From Stenogyne calaminthoides (lineage: Eukaryota > Streptophyta > Magnoliopsida > Lamiales > Lamiaceae), in assembly GCA_037126765.1 (NCBI GenBank), contig JBBCBC010000024.1:23117441-23181440 (forward strand): DNA of 64,000 nt. The letters are read 5' to 3'. Numbering within the stretch: the first letter of the stretch is position 1; the number at the start of each line of letters is the position of its first letter. The notes beneath the pieces were generated by a model that was given only the letters and a program-made list of their open reading frames with translations, did no database searches and was not told where the DNA came from. Below are positions 53,588 to 64,000 of the stretch, in pieces. The position numbers and the translations under genes are program-made.

Positions 53588-55321
53588 TGTTGGGGAATAA
53601 TTTGCCACAGATCTATAGGGGGTGAATATTTAAATACAAATTTAATTCTTATAATTATTACTAGCATGAATTAATCCTATATTAATTCAAATAATAATCC
53701 AACAACAAATCATGCATATAATTAATTCACGTGAAATCCTGACATGGAATTCTACGAGTTTACGTGAACGTACCTCTTGGGATGACAACGGTGTGGAGTT
53801 TACGTGAACGTACCTTTGTGGATTTACTAATTTTTCCAGCACATGGAATTTGTACCTGGGAATGAAAGAGTCATCCCCTATTTATAGAGCATAGGTGGTC
53901 GAAATTTTGGGTAGAAAATAATGTGGGAAAATCTTTTCTTGATCTCCAAGAAATCTTGAATATATCTCCTATATTCTTTTTCCCATAATTATAATATTCC
54001 ACAAAATCCCACCTACTCTTTGTTATGGGATATTTTCGAAAATAATAGGCAAGATTCCAAGATTTGGATCTTCATGAATTTAAGAGATATTCTTGTATTT
54101 CAAGAAATACATATCTTCCATAATATCTTTTCAAGAAAATCTTTCTTGCCCTTTATATTTCAAAAATTTCGAAATTATCTTCATGAATAACCAAGTGGGA
54201 GATTTCTTGAATTTAATGAGATAATCTTGTATTCCAAGAATACATATCTTCATTCCATAACAAAATTCAAAGAAAATCTTTCTCCCCTTTTATCCATAAA
54301 TTTCGAAAACATTGAGGAAAAATAAGCAACAATATTTATTTTATTTTAAACACCTTTTCCAGTTATTGGACTATATGTTGGGCTGCTCAGGGGGCCTTTA
54401 GGAGAATTAAGATTGGACCTTCCAATGGATCTTGAATTATCAATATTGAGCCACAATATTATTCAAGCCCATAAATATTAATTAATCCCACTACATAATT
54501 AATATTGCAATATCCATCTTAACCCATATTACAGTCAATATGACTCCCGGTTATTATTTCCCATGTTTAAGATTATCTAGCCCATTAATTAATTCAAGCC
54601 ACTGAAATAGCTTTCCGTTAATTAATATCTTTTGTCCTTGGTCAAGGAAAGGTTCAACATTATTATCCATACCGGAAACTAATTCCACTTGCAAGATTTG
54701 GTATGATAAAGCTTATGAACCTCCCAAGGGGAACCAAATCAAACAAAGCGCATTTTGCTCACGATTCTCCGTGAGTAAATCTTAGCAATCACATGTGACC
54801 AATAATATTGCCCAAGATAAAAAGTATTGAATCTCGTTGATTCTCTACCCATGATAAGTCAAAGCAATAGGTACCAACCACGCGTGATCCTATTTAAGGA
54901 ACGAAAGATTAAGAAATAACTAACCACCGAGGTCTAATTCTTCCTTGTTCGATTCCAAGAATTTGTCCTCTGTAGGTCCTATTAAGTGCATCACCATGCA
55001 CTAGTGTAATTTCTTGGTCAAGACAAACCAATCTGAGCCTTACACTTCAACCTTTCACGATGGATTGTTCATTTCCATCTAGGTCGTGAATGGTGTACTT
55101 TTAGTTACATTCTTTGTTAATTTAATCTTTTGTGATCCTGGTATCACTAAATTAACTACAATGTAACACGTACTATTTATTGAACAAAGTTATCAAGAAA
55201 TATATGTAACATTCAATGGTATTTAATGCATCGATGATAAACAATTTATTTGATAAATAAGTCCAGAAATTGATTTTGATTATACAAAGTAAAAAAGCAT
55301 ACATTCGGTATAATCCCAACA
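53588..55321 (-). repeat. B 5' LTR
   Basis: The 1734-bp LTR matches 47126-48868 over its full length. Differences come in clusters. Confidence 0.94.
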
Positions 55322-55326
55322 ATATC

Positions 55327-56189
55327 CCATATATTCTTTTCTACATAATTAAATTTTTCCATAAAATTTCCATTTTCCTTTATCCCATATTTTTGAAAAA
55401 ATACATGAAAAAAAAGAATCAAGATTTGATTTCATGAATTTATGGGATAATCATGTATTCAAGAATACTTATCTTTTTCCATAAAAATCTTTTTCAAGAA
55501 AATCTTTCTTCTTTCTTTTTTCCTACAATTTTTGAAAATTACTAGGAAATATAGGCAATAATATTTTTCTTCTCCTTTTCATTAATTGGACTTTAATTTG
55601 GGCTATTTGAGGGTCTTTAGGAGAATTAAGATTGAACCTCCATCTTATTTATGAAACTTTAATATTTAAAAAAAATTATTCAAGCCCATTAATATTAATT
55701 TATTCCACTATAAAATTAATATTTAACTATCCATCTTAACCCATATTACGACTTCACAATAATATGGCTCTTGGTCATTATTTTTCCGTGTTTAAGATTA
55801 TCTTAGTCCACTAATTAATTAGGCCACTGAAAAGGCTTTATATTAATTAATATCTTTGTCCTTGGAGTAAAGACAGCTCAACATTATTATCCATACCGGA
55901 AATAAATTTCCACTTGCAAGATTTTTGTATGATAAAGATTCTGAGTCCACCAAGGGGACAAATCAAGCAAGCCGTACTTGCACATGATTCTCCGTATTAA
56001 ATCTTAGCTATCGTCATGTAATTAATAATATTGCCCAAGATATAAGGTATCGAATCGCATTGATTCTCTTCCCATCATAAGTCAAAGCAATAGTTATTAA
56101 TTTCACACGATTCTATTTAAGGGACGGAGATTAAGAAATAACGAACCACTGAGGTCTAATTCTTGTATATTAAGTACTGAAGAATTTAT
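55327..56189 (-). repeat. A2 3' LTR, piece 2
   Basis: The sequence continues from 47125 after the second ATATC copy and is cut at 56189 by a solo B LTR. Confidence 0.92.
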
Positions 56190-58025
56190 TGTTGGGGAAT
56201 AAATTGCACGGATCTATTCGGGATGAATATTTAAATACAAATTTAATTCTTATAATTATTACTAGCATGAATTAATCCTATATTAATTCAAATAATAATC
56301 CAACAACAAATCATGCATATAAACAATTCACGTAAATCTTACGCATGCGGAAATTCTACGAGTTTACGTGAACATACCTTCTGGGACGACAATGGTCTTG
56401 TTGATTAGACACACCAAAAGAACTTCCCAAGTATTCCCTTAATCCTTGCTCGACTATCCGGTGGTAGGACGCTTGCCAACAATTAACAAAAGGAAAATAA
56501 ACTTTGTTGCACCACCTTTGTGGATTTACTATTTTTTCCAGCACAAGGAATTGTACTTGGGAATGAAAGAATCATCCTCTATTTATAGGGTAGTGGTGGT
56601 CGAAATTTTGGGGCAAAAACAATGTGGGAAAATCTTTTCTTGATCTCCAAGAAATCTTGAATATATCTCCTATATTCTTTTTCCCATAATTATAATATTC
56701 CACAAAATCCCACCTACTCTTTGTTATGGAATATTTTCGAAAATTATAGGGGCAAGAATCCAAGATTTGGATCTTCTCGATTTTATGAGATATTCTTGTA
56801 TTTCAAGAAATACATATCTTCCATAATATCTTTTCAAGAAAATCAAGAAAATCTTTCTTTCCCTTAATTATCAAAAATTTTGAAAATTGCTCTATGGATA
56901 ACCAAGTGGGAGATTTCTTGAATTTAATGAGATAATCTCGTATTCCAAGAATACATATCTTCATTCCATAACAAAATTCAAAGAAAATCTTTCTCCCCTT
57001 TTATCCATAAATTTCGAAAATTATGAGGAAAAATAAGCAACAATATTTATTTTATTTTAAACACCTTTTTCAAGTTATTGGACTATATGTTGGGCTACTT
57101 AGGGGGCCTTTAGGAGAATTAAGATTGTCTTTCCAATGGATCTTGAATTATCAATATTGAGCCACAATATTATTCAAGCCCATAAATATTAATTAATCCT
57201 ACATAATTAATATTGCACTATCCATCTTAACCCATATTACAGTCAATATGGCTCCGATTATTATTTCCGTGTTTAAGATTATCTAGCCCATTAATTAATT
57301 CAAATTTGAAATAGCTTTCCGTTAATTAATATCTTTTGTCCTTGGTTAAGGAACGGTTCAACATTATTATCCATCTGAAAACTTGTTCCACTTGCAAGAT
57401 TTGGTATGATAAATCTTATGAACCTCCCAAGGGAAAATCGAACAACCCGTGCTTGCATTACGATTCTCAGTATTAAATCTTAGCAATCACATGTGACCAA
57501 TAATATTGCCCAAGATAAAAAGTATTGAATCTCGTTGATTCTCTACCCATGATAAGTTAAAGCAATAGTTACCAACCACACGTGATCCTATTTAAGGAGC
57601 GAATATTAAGAAATAACGAACCCTTCGAGGTCTAATTCTTCCTTGTTCAGTTTGAAGAATTTGTCCTCCTCAGAGGGTCCTATTCAATTGCATCGGGTCA
57701 TGCACTAGTGTAATCTCTTGGTCAAGACAAGCCAATCCGAGGCCTTACACTTCAACCTTTCCGCGATGGATTGTTCATTTCCATTTAGCCGTGAATGGTG
57801 TACTTTTAGTTACAAGGATTGTTAATTTAATCTTACGTGATGCGGTATCACTAAATTAACTACAATGTAACACGTCTTATTTATTGAGCAATTATGCAAG
57901 AAATATATGTAACATTCAATGATATTTAAAGCATCAATGATAAACAATTTATTTCGATAAATAAGAAACGAAATTAGGTTTTGATTATACAAAGTAAAAG
58001 CATACTTTCTAGTATAATCCCAACA
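56190..58025 (-). mobile_element. Solo LTR of copia family B
   Basis: The 1836-bp LTR has TG...CA ends and TTTAT on both sides (56185-56189 and 58026-58030). It retains about 130 bp near 56390-56515 that both LTRs of B lack, so it comes from another family member. Confidence 0.93.
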
Positions 58026-58030
58026 TTTAT

Positions 58031-58382
58031 CCTCCTCCGTAGGTCCTATTCAGCGCATCATAATGCACTAGTTTAATCTCTTGGTCAAGACAAGCCAATC
58101 TGAGCCTTACACTTCAACCTTTCATGATCTTACGTGATCCGGATTTTGAGTTTTGAATTTATACTTAGTCACGAGGCTGTTAATTTGATCTTACGTGATG
58201 CGGTATCACCAAATTAACTACAACGTAATCGTACTTACTTATTGAACAAGTTTGCAATAAATATATATAACATTCATTCATATTTAATGCAACAGTGATT
58301 AATAATTTATTTCAGTAAATAAATAAGAAATTCAATTTGGTTATACAAAGTAAAAAGCATACTTTTCAGTATAACCCCAACA
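58031..58382 (-). repeat. A2 3' LTR, piece 3
   Basis: The final LTR piece runs to CCCCAACA and is followed by the polypurine tract (ATCTCCCACTTATAC on the plus strand). Confidence 0.92.
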
Positions 58383-58494
58383 ATCTCCCACTTATACTTA
58401 AAGTCTCCTTTTATGTATACTACAGCATGTCTCGTGTTCTATGTGACATCTAATGTCACCTACACGAACCTAATAATATTTCTCCCACTTATAC

Positions 58495-60083
58495 TCAAAG
58501 CAGCTTGGCAACGCTCTTGACACACATTCTTTCCACATGTCTCTCGAATGTACTCTGGCGAGGACCACTTTTTGTGAATGGATGCGCTGGGTTGTCTTCC
58601 GATGCAATCTTTGCCACCTCTATGTCTCCTCTCTTAACTATTTCTCGTATAAGATGGTATTTTCTTTCTATGTGTTTGTTGGCCTTGTGGGCTCTCGGTT
58701 CCCTAGAATTTACAACTGCTCCGGCATTATCACAGTAAACCGTGATCGTGCTGGGCAAATCTGGAATAACGTCCAAGTCCACTAGGAATTTCTTGAGCCA
58801 AACAGCTTCTTTTCTTCAGCTTCTGGCGATTCGTATTCGCTTCCATGGTAGAATCTGCGATGCATTTACGCCATGACTTCTCCATGTCATGGCTCCTCCC
58901 CATGCAAAACACACTACCCGAGGTTGACTTTCGGAATCCATATCGATTGGAAATCGAGTCCGTGTAACCGTTGGGGATTAGGACTGTCGATTGATAGACT
59001 AATTCTCTGTCACGTGTCCTCTTGGATACTTCGTAATGTTCTTGATCTAGCGATCCAATGCTCTTTCCAGGTTGCTTTGATATCTTGCCACCATGCCTAC
59101 GATAAAGCAGATATCCGGGTCTCGCACAAAGATTGCATACATGAGGCTTCTTCAAATAAAGCATAAGTGAATGCCCTTCATGTCATCTATTTCCTTTTTG
59201 TGTCTTGGGACACATCTCCTGAATAGATGGATTCCGTGTTTGAAAGGCATAAAGCCTTTCTTGGAATCATGCATGCTGAATCGCTTCAAAACGGTGTCTA
59301 TATATGAAAACACTGATTCCAAGCACGGGATGCTTGCTTTAGCCCATAAATGGACTTCTTTAACTTGCAAACCAGATGCTCTTGGCCTTTTTCAATGAAG
59401 CCCGGGTTGTTGCATATAGATTTCTTCGTCAAGACTTCCATTAAGGAAAGCGGTCTTAACATCCATTTGCCGGATCTCAAAGTCTAGGTGTGCCCAACAA
59501 TGCGAGAGAATGCGGATGAACTTGAGCATGGCTACTGGCGAAAAAAGTTTCCTCATGTCGATCCCTTCTTTCTAAGTCTTGCCTTAAAGGTTTCAACCTT
59601 TAAAATCAGTCCCCTTTTCTCTTGTATACCCACTTTCATCAATGGGTTTTACCCCATTAAGTGGTTAGACTAGCTCCCACCCTTTATTGCGATCCATTGA
59701 ACCCATCTAGAAGCTTCCATTGCGGTTTGCCAAGAATTTGCATCCTTGTCTTGGATAGCCTCATTGTAGGACCATGGATCTGGTTCTTCTCCTGAGATCA
59801 AGTCCGAGGACTCTCCTATTCCCAAGAATCGCTTGGGTTGTCTGACAACCCTCCCACTACGACGAGGTTCTGGTTGTGTAGGTGTGACGCTTGGTATGTC
59901 GTCTTGTACAGTTGACAACTGAGTCGGCCCCCTAAGTTCTTCTAAGGTAATCTCACATTTAGGTTTTTTATCGTTCATATAGTCTTCTTCTAAAAATCTA
60001 AAGTGCGTACTAATTACTACCTTTTGATCTTCGGGACCATAGAACATGCATCCTTTTGTTCCCTCGGGGTACCCTATAAACAA
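58495..60083 (-). pseudogene. A2 reverse transcriptase and RNase H, decayed
   Basis: RNase H is seen at 58782-58495 (CDNAGAVVNSREP) and in fragments up to 59164. RT fragments are 59480-59298 (GQEHLVCKLKKSIYGLKQAS) and 59370-59152. The YxDD region is missing: a gap relative to B joins QASRAWNQCF directly to sequence after the active site near 59310. The frame 60083-59670 holds the integrase-RT linker (MFIGYPEGTKGCMFYGPEDQ). Many small indels are present. Confidence 0.82.
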
Positions 60084-61060
60084 CCTTAATTAGAACATGC
60101 ATCAAATTTACGGCTTCCTTTATCCAAACACGATCTTGGGACACCCCAAGATCCTCATGTGTCCTAAAATTTGGGCTTGCACCCCGTCCACAATTCTCTA
60201 GGGGTTTTGGGAACCGATTTGGATGACATTAAGTTTAGAATATAAGCTGCTTTTTCAAGGCATAACCCCAGAACGATTTTGGTAAATCCGCATAACTCAT
60301 CATTAACCTTACCATTTCTAAAAGCGTTCTATTTCTTCGTTCTGCAACCCCGTTTTGTTGAGGGGTACGAGAGTGATCAAGCGGGATGCAATCCCTTCAT
60401 CAAACAGTAGTTCAAAAATTCATCGCTAAGGTATTCGCCTCCACGATCAGATCGTAGAAACTTGATACTCTTTTCCTTATGATTCTCGGCTTGAGACTTA
60501 AATTCTTTGAATTTATCAAAGGTCTCAGATTTATGCTTCATTAGGAAAATGTACCCGTAGCGTGAGTAATCATCAATAAACGTAACTAAATACTGTGAGC
60601 CACCTCTAGATTTGATTTGCATTGGACCACACACATCGGTGTGAGCGATCTCAACACTTCTTTAGCTCTAAGCCCCTTGGCTCCAAATGCCCTCTTGGTC
60701 ATTTTACCCTCCAAGCATGATTTAAGTTGGAAATGGTTCAATCAGGAGGACTCCAATGAACCATCTTGGAGCAAACTTTGGATCCTTTTCGGGTTAATAT
60801 GACCTAATCTTAGGTGCCAAATAAGTGTCTCGTTCACGTCGTTCGAGCGTTTTCTTTTATTACTTGAAATAGCGAGAAAGCATTACGTGAGTGATGTGCA
60901 CAAATAATAATATAAAGATTGTTCTGTAAAGTTCCATGACAGATAACCACATCGTTACGAAAAATAGTAACATGTTTATTAAAATGAACATAATATCCAT
61001 CAGCAAATAGTTTGGAAACAGAAATAAGGTTTTTGCGAAAAATAGGAACATAAAGAACAT
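60084..61060 (-). pseudogene. A2 integrase and zinc region, decayed
   Basis: The frame 60634-60377 reads MCGPMQIKSRGGSQYLVTF and KFLRSDRGGEYLSDEF. The second catalytic Asp is kept, but the frame breaks before the NGVAERR Glu, which is readable near 60330-60350 in another frame. The first catalytic region lies at the frame edge (60634-60650). Confidence 0.78.
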
Positions 61061-62118
61061 CTCTTAAAATTAAACTCTTGTCTTCAAAAAGACAGTGCCG
61101 TCTCCCATCGCTTCACCGCCACTCTCGTAGCATTACCTAGCGTGATGAGGATCTCACTTCCACTAAATTGTCAGGTCCGCTTGAACCCCTGGAATGTGAA
61201 ACAAACATGATCGATGGACCCCATATCCATTACCCATTTAATGGGTAAATCGCCACTAAACAAGTTTCAACAACTAGTGCGTGAGAATTACCTTTCTTTC
61301 CATTCCTTTTGGGTTTTGGAACAGTCGACCTCCAATGTCCCTTTTCACGCTAGTTGAAACACTTCCCTTAGCGGATTCTTTCTCCACCCTCCCTCTTCAC
61401 CTTTCCTTTGCCCTTGGCCACACTTGAGGTTAGCTTGTCTTTTCGCTCTTGGCCTTCTTCTTCTCCTTGCCTCCTTTTGCCTAGAGAAGAAGATGGACCA
61501 AGCCTCTAAGGGCTTTTGCTCTCTCTCTCCCAATATTCCTTGGCCGAGACTAGAGCTTAAAAGATCGAAGCAAGGTGAACTTCTGATTGTTCATTTGGTA
61601 GTTGAGCCTGAACTGTTCAAAGCTTTTGGGCAGGGAATGGAGTATGAAATCGATCTGGGTCTCGATATCATATTCAACACCAAGTACCTCAAGCTTGTTA
61701 AGGTGAGCCATCATCGGAGAACGTGTTGTTAAATCCGCGTTCCTCCACCATTTTCATTGAGCATGTCTCTCATGGTGGTCTGGCGAGCCACACGGTTCTG
61801 ATGTTGGAACATCACTTTAAGATTGACCATGATGTCCGCAACACTTTCAACGATTTGGTGTTGGTGTTGCAACACATCTGACATAGAAGCCAAGATAGTA
61901 CACTTTGCCATTTCGTTGGAACTCCCAAACAATACTCTTTTCTTTTCCGTTTTGCTAGACTCATCAGTTGGCTTTTCTGGTTTGGGTGTAGTAAGGACCC
62001 AATTGTGATGTTGTGCGGTGAGGACAAGAGTAAGTTTTCGATACCAATCAACAAAGTTTTCTCCAGTAAGCAAATTGTCTTTCAGTATATTGAACAGTGG
62101 ATTAAAAGGTTGCGACAT
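61061..62118 (-). pseudogene. gag: A2 gag and protease
   Basis: The ATG at 62118 starts MSQPFNPLFNILKDNLLTGE, with Gln at codon 3 where A1 and B have a stop. The frame is open to 61729 and includes FVDWYRKLTLVLTAQHHNW and MLNENGGG. Downstream Gag is decayed; a zinc-knuckle trace lies near 61340 and a protease site reading VMDMGSIDHV near 61205-61235, so DTG is DMG. Confidence 0.8.
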
Positions 62119-63381
62119 GATGATACTGAAAATAAACATATATCTTATGTCAATGTCCAGATCAAAGAAAATCACATAATTCGATCACATGATTCATATT
62201 GAAATCTCAAAAATATGAACATGCATCAGCCAACATCCCAAAACAGTTTTAAATGAGCCTCTTGGGAGGGTCATCATTTAAATCACATTCAAGCAGATTA
62301 CAAACAAGAACAGTTACAAACCTTTAATTTGAAAAGGAAATCAATAGTTGGCTCCTCGACCAATACAAAATTGACGGGACTTTAATGAAATATATGCATA
62401 TCAATTTTATACCTAAGTAATAACCATGAGTAAATAAAGAATTACTACTTTGTTTTGATCGAGCCTCTTGGGAGGGTCATCGTTGCCACTAATAATAATT
62501 CACAATCATCCTTTTGAGAATTTATTCATGTGAAAGCTTTCTTTTGGCAGTTACCGGAAATTTCTCCAAAAGATTTCACAAATAAATAAATCATGGAGGT
62601 CAAAAATTAATTCGATTCAAAACCTAATTAATTGTTTAAAACATACTTAGTAATTTTGAATTTGAGATTTTTCGATTTGGGCTTTAAACAAATTACATAA
62701 AGCATAAGAAAATACAACAATAAATCAAGAAAGAGGAAATGTTAGGCACAATTTATCAAATTGTCACAATTTGATTTTTTCTTGGCTTGATTTTTGAAGA
62801 AATGTCGTCTTGAATTTTCTCCACTGCGTTAGTCTCGAAAAAAAATTCATCTCGAAGTGCCACGCTGAGTTCCTTGGATGCACGCCAATATCCGTGAAGC
62901 CACTGCCGCGAACAATCGAGCCCGTCGCCTTAAGCGCAAAGACGCGTTAACCCTTGGATATCTCGTTTCTAGCGATGGTAATTCGGCGCCCATGTCTTGA
63001 ACGTTGGCCCACGCTGGCGCGCCGTTCGGAATGACCCGCGGCATGATGTGTCGCCACGCCCGTCTTCTGGCGACACTAAGCGTCGCGTGGCCCTCCTTAT
63101 AATGCGTTTCGCCGACGATGCACACATCATCCCTAGATGGTTAGGGTCCATCTCAACTCCCTCGTTCCATCTTCGTCTTGTCCCGGAGTTACAATTTATT
63201 TCTGAGAAAAATAAATACACCTTAAATCTAAACTAGTCTATTAAATAAACACATTAAATACCATGACAATTGGACACTGCAAAACAGATCTAGAATTCTA
63301 CTATCCATTTTCAATTTAATTGCCAACATAATTTAAATAACAATTTAAAAGTCGGGCTCGAAACCGAAGCTCGATGCATTG
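62119..63381 (-). other. A2 leader with paired motif and GC-rich island
   Basis: Two copies of the motif (plus-strand GAGCCTCTTGGGAGGGTCATC split as GAGCCTCTTG and GGAGGGTCATC) are at 62255-62275 and 62461-62481. A GC-rich island spans about 62860-63190. The primer region reads CATCGAGCTT in element sense, a degenerate form of TATCAGAGCTT. Confidence 0.72.
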
Positions 63382-64000
63382 TTGTTGGGAAATTAGGGGG
63401 TGTCGGATCTATTCGAGATGAATTTAAATACATATTCAAATTAATCAATTAATTACTAACATGAATTAATCCTAAATCAATTCAACATAATAATTAAACA
63501 AGCAAATAAGCAACATGCGTACATGTAATCCACGTAAATCATAAGCATGGAATCTAGGAGTTATGAGATTACATACCTCTTGTAGAGACAATAGTTGAGA
63601 CAATGAATCAACCCAAAGAGCCTTTCCAAATATGTCCCACGTCCACTAATGTAATCCGATTGGAAGAATTCACACTGCAACGATTTTAATAAAAAGAAAA
63701 ATAAAATATTTTGCCACCAATTTGTGGATTTCTAATATTTCCAACACATGGAATTGCATTGGGGATGAAAAAATTCATCCCCTATTTTATAGGACAAGGT
63801 GACCGATTTGTTCACTAGAAAAATAAGGAGAAAATCTTTTTCTTGATCTCCAAGAAATCTTGAATATATCCCATATATTCTTTTCTCCATAATTAAATTT
63901 TTCCATAAAAATCCCACTTCCCTTTATCCCATATTTTTGAAAAATACAAGGAAGCGGAATCAAGATTTGATTTCATGAATTTATGGGATAATCATGTATT
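63382..64000 (-). repeat. A2 5' LTR, first 619 bp in window
   Basis: The LTR starts TGTTGGGAAATTAGGGGG and matches pieces 1 and 2 of the 3' LTR. It gives the uninterrupted sequence at the B insertion site (63866 region). It continues past the window. Confidence 0.92.

Larger units (their letters stand above)
47126..55321 (-). mobile_element. B: complete Ty1/copia retrotransposon (family B)
   Basis: The 8.2-kb minus-strand element has 3' LTR 47126-48868, coding region about 48986-52837, leader and 5' LTR 53588-55321, flanked by ATATC at 47121-47125 and 55322-55326. Its protein is close to A1 and A2. RT and integrase motifs are intact but stops, frameshifts and a changed protease site make it non-autonomous. 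Confidence 0.95.
46635..64000 (-). mobile_element. A2: copia retrotransposon of family A, runs off the window
   Basis: The minus-strand element has its 3' LTR at left in three pieces (46635-47125, 55327-56189, 58031-58382, together 1706 bp), coding region 58383-62118, a leader and the first 619 bp of its 5' LTR from 63382. It inserted into C2 with left flank GTATA. B and a solo B LTR later inserted into its 3' LTR. Coding sequence is heavily decayed. Confidence 0.92.

Noticed and set aside
61424..61732. 102-codon plus-strand frame in A2
   Set aside because: It lies antisense to the gag region of A2, as judged by position between gag N terminus and zinc knuckle, and is not present in A1 or B.

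Overview
The window is plant nuclear DNA and consists almost entirely of nested LTR retrotransposons. The evidence is plant-type Ty1/copia and Ty3/gypsy polyproteins, long LTRs (0.86-2.2 kb) with TG...CA ends, primer sites resembling initiator tRNA-Met in the copia elements, 5-bp target duplications and AT-rich non-coding DNA. A dicot is likely, but I cannot name the species. I see no convincing single-copy host gene, tRNA, rRNA or CRISPR. Nearly all coding regions carry stops, frameshifts or altered catalytic residues. I use these labels: G = gypsy, A/B/C = copia LTR families (A and B are related), S = SIRE-like copia.

Left block (1-44569). The host is G1, a plus-strand Tat-type gypsy element. 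Its 5' LTR is cut by the window start and its 3' LTR is 43711-44569. Into its protease went a family-A element now reduced to a solo LTR (2819-4517, duplication AGACC), and 82 bp further on a full family-A copia, A1 (4605-26186, duplication CGACC). Into A1 reverse transcriptase went G2, a complete minus-strand Tat-type gypsy element (10759-23756, duplication GACAT). G1 reverse transcriptase is further broken by C1, a minus-strand copia remnant (26873-29412), itself broken by S1, a plus-strand SIRE-like element (29413 to about 39820). S1 lacks its 3' LTR, C1 lacks its 5' half, and G1 lacks RT, RNase H and integrase. One deletion explains all three. G1 resumes with a tandem hairpin array, an antisense intron-containing gene, a polypurine tract and the 3' LTR.

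Right block (44570-64000). After about 770 bp of unassigned DNA comes a partial family-C LTR (C2), cut at 46634 by A2, a minus-strand family-A copia that runs off the window. A2's 3' LTR was split twice: by B, a full minus-strand copia (47126-55321, duplication ATATC), and by a solo B LTR (56190-58025, duplication TTTAT).

The most interesting structure is shared by the two gypsy elements. Each carries, opposite to pol and next to its 3' LTR, a gene (putative gypsy-type transposon domain) with its own TATA-like box and three short introns at matching positions. Just past the 3' end of that gene each has a tandem array of small hairpins with a constant 13-nt loop and compensating stem changes. 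Other points of note are a solo LTR shrunk to 24 bp with a perfect target duplication, recurrent CAG-to-CGA permutations between repeat copies, and altered protease active sites in every copia copy where the site can be read.
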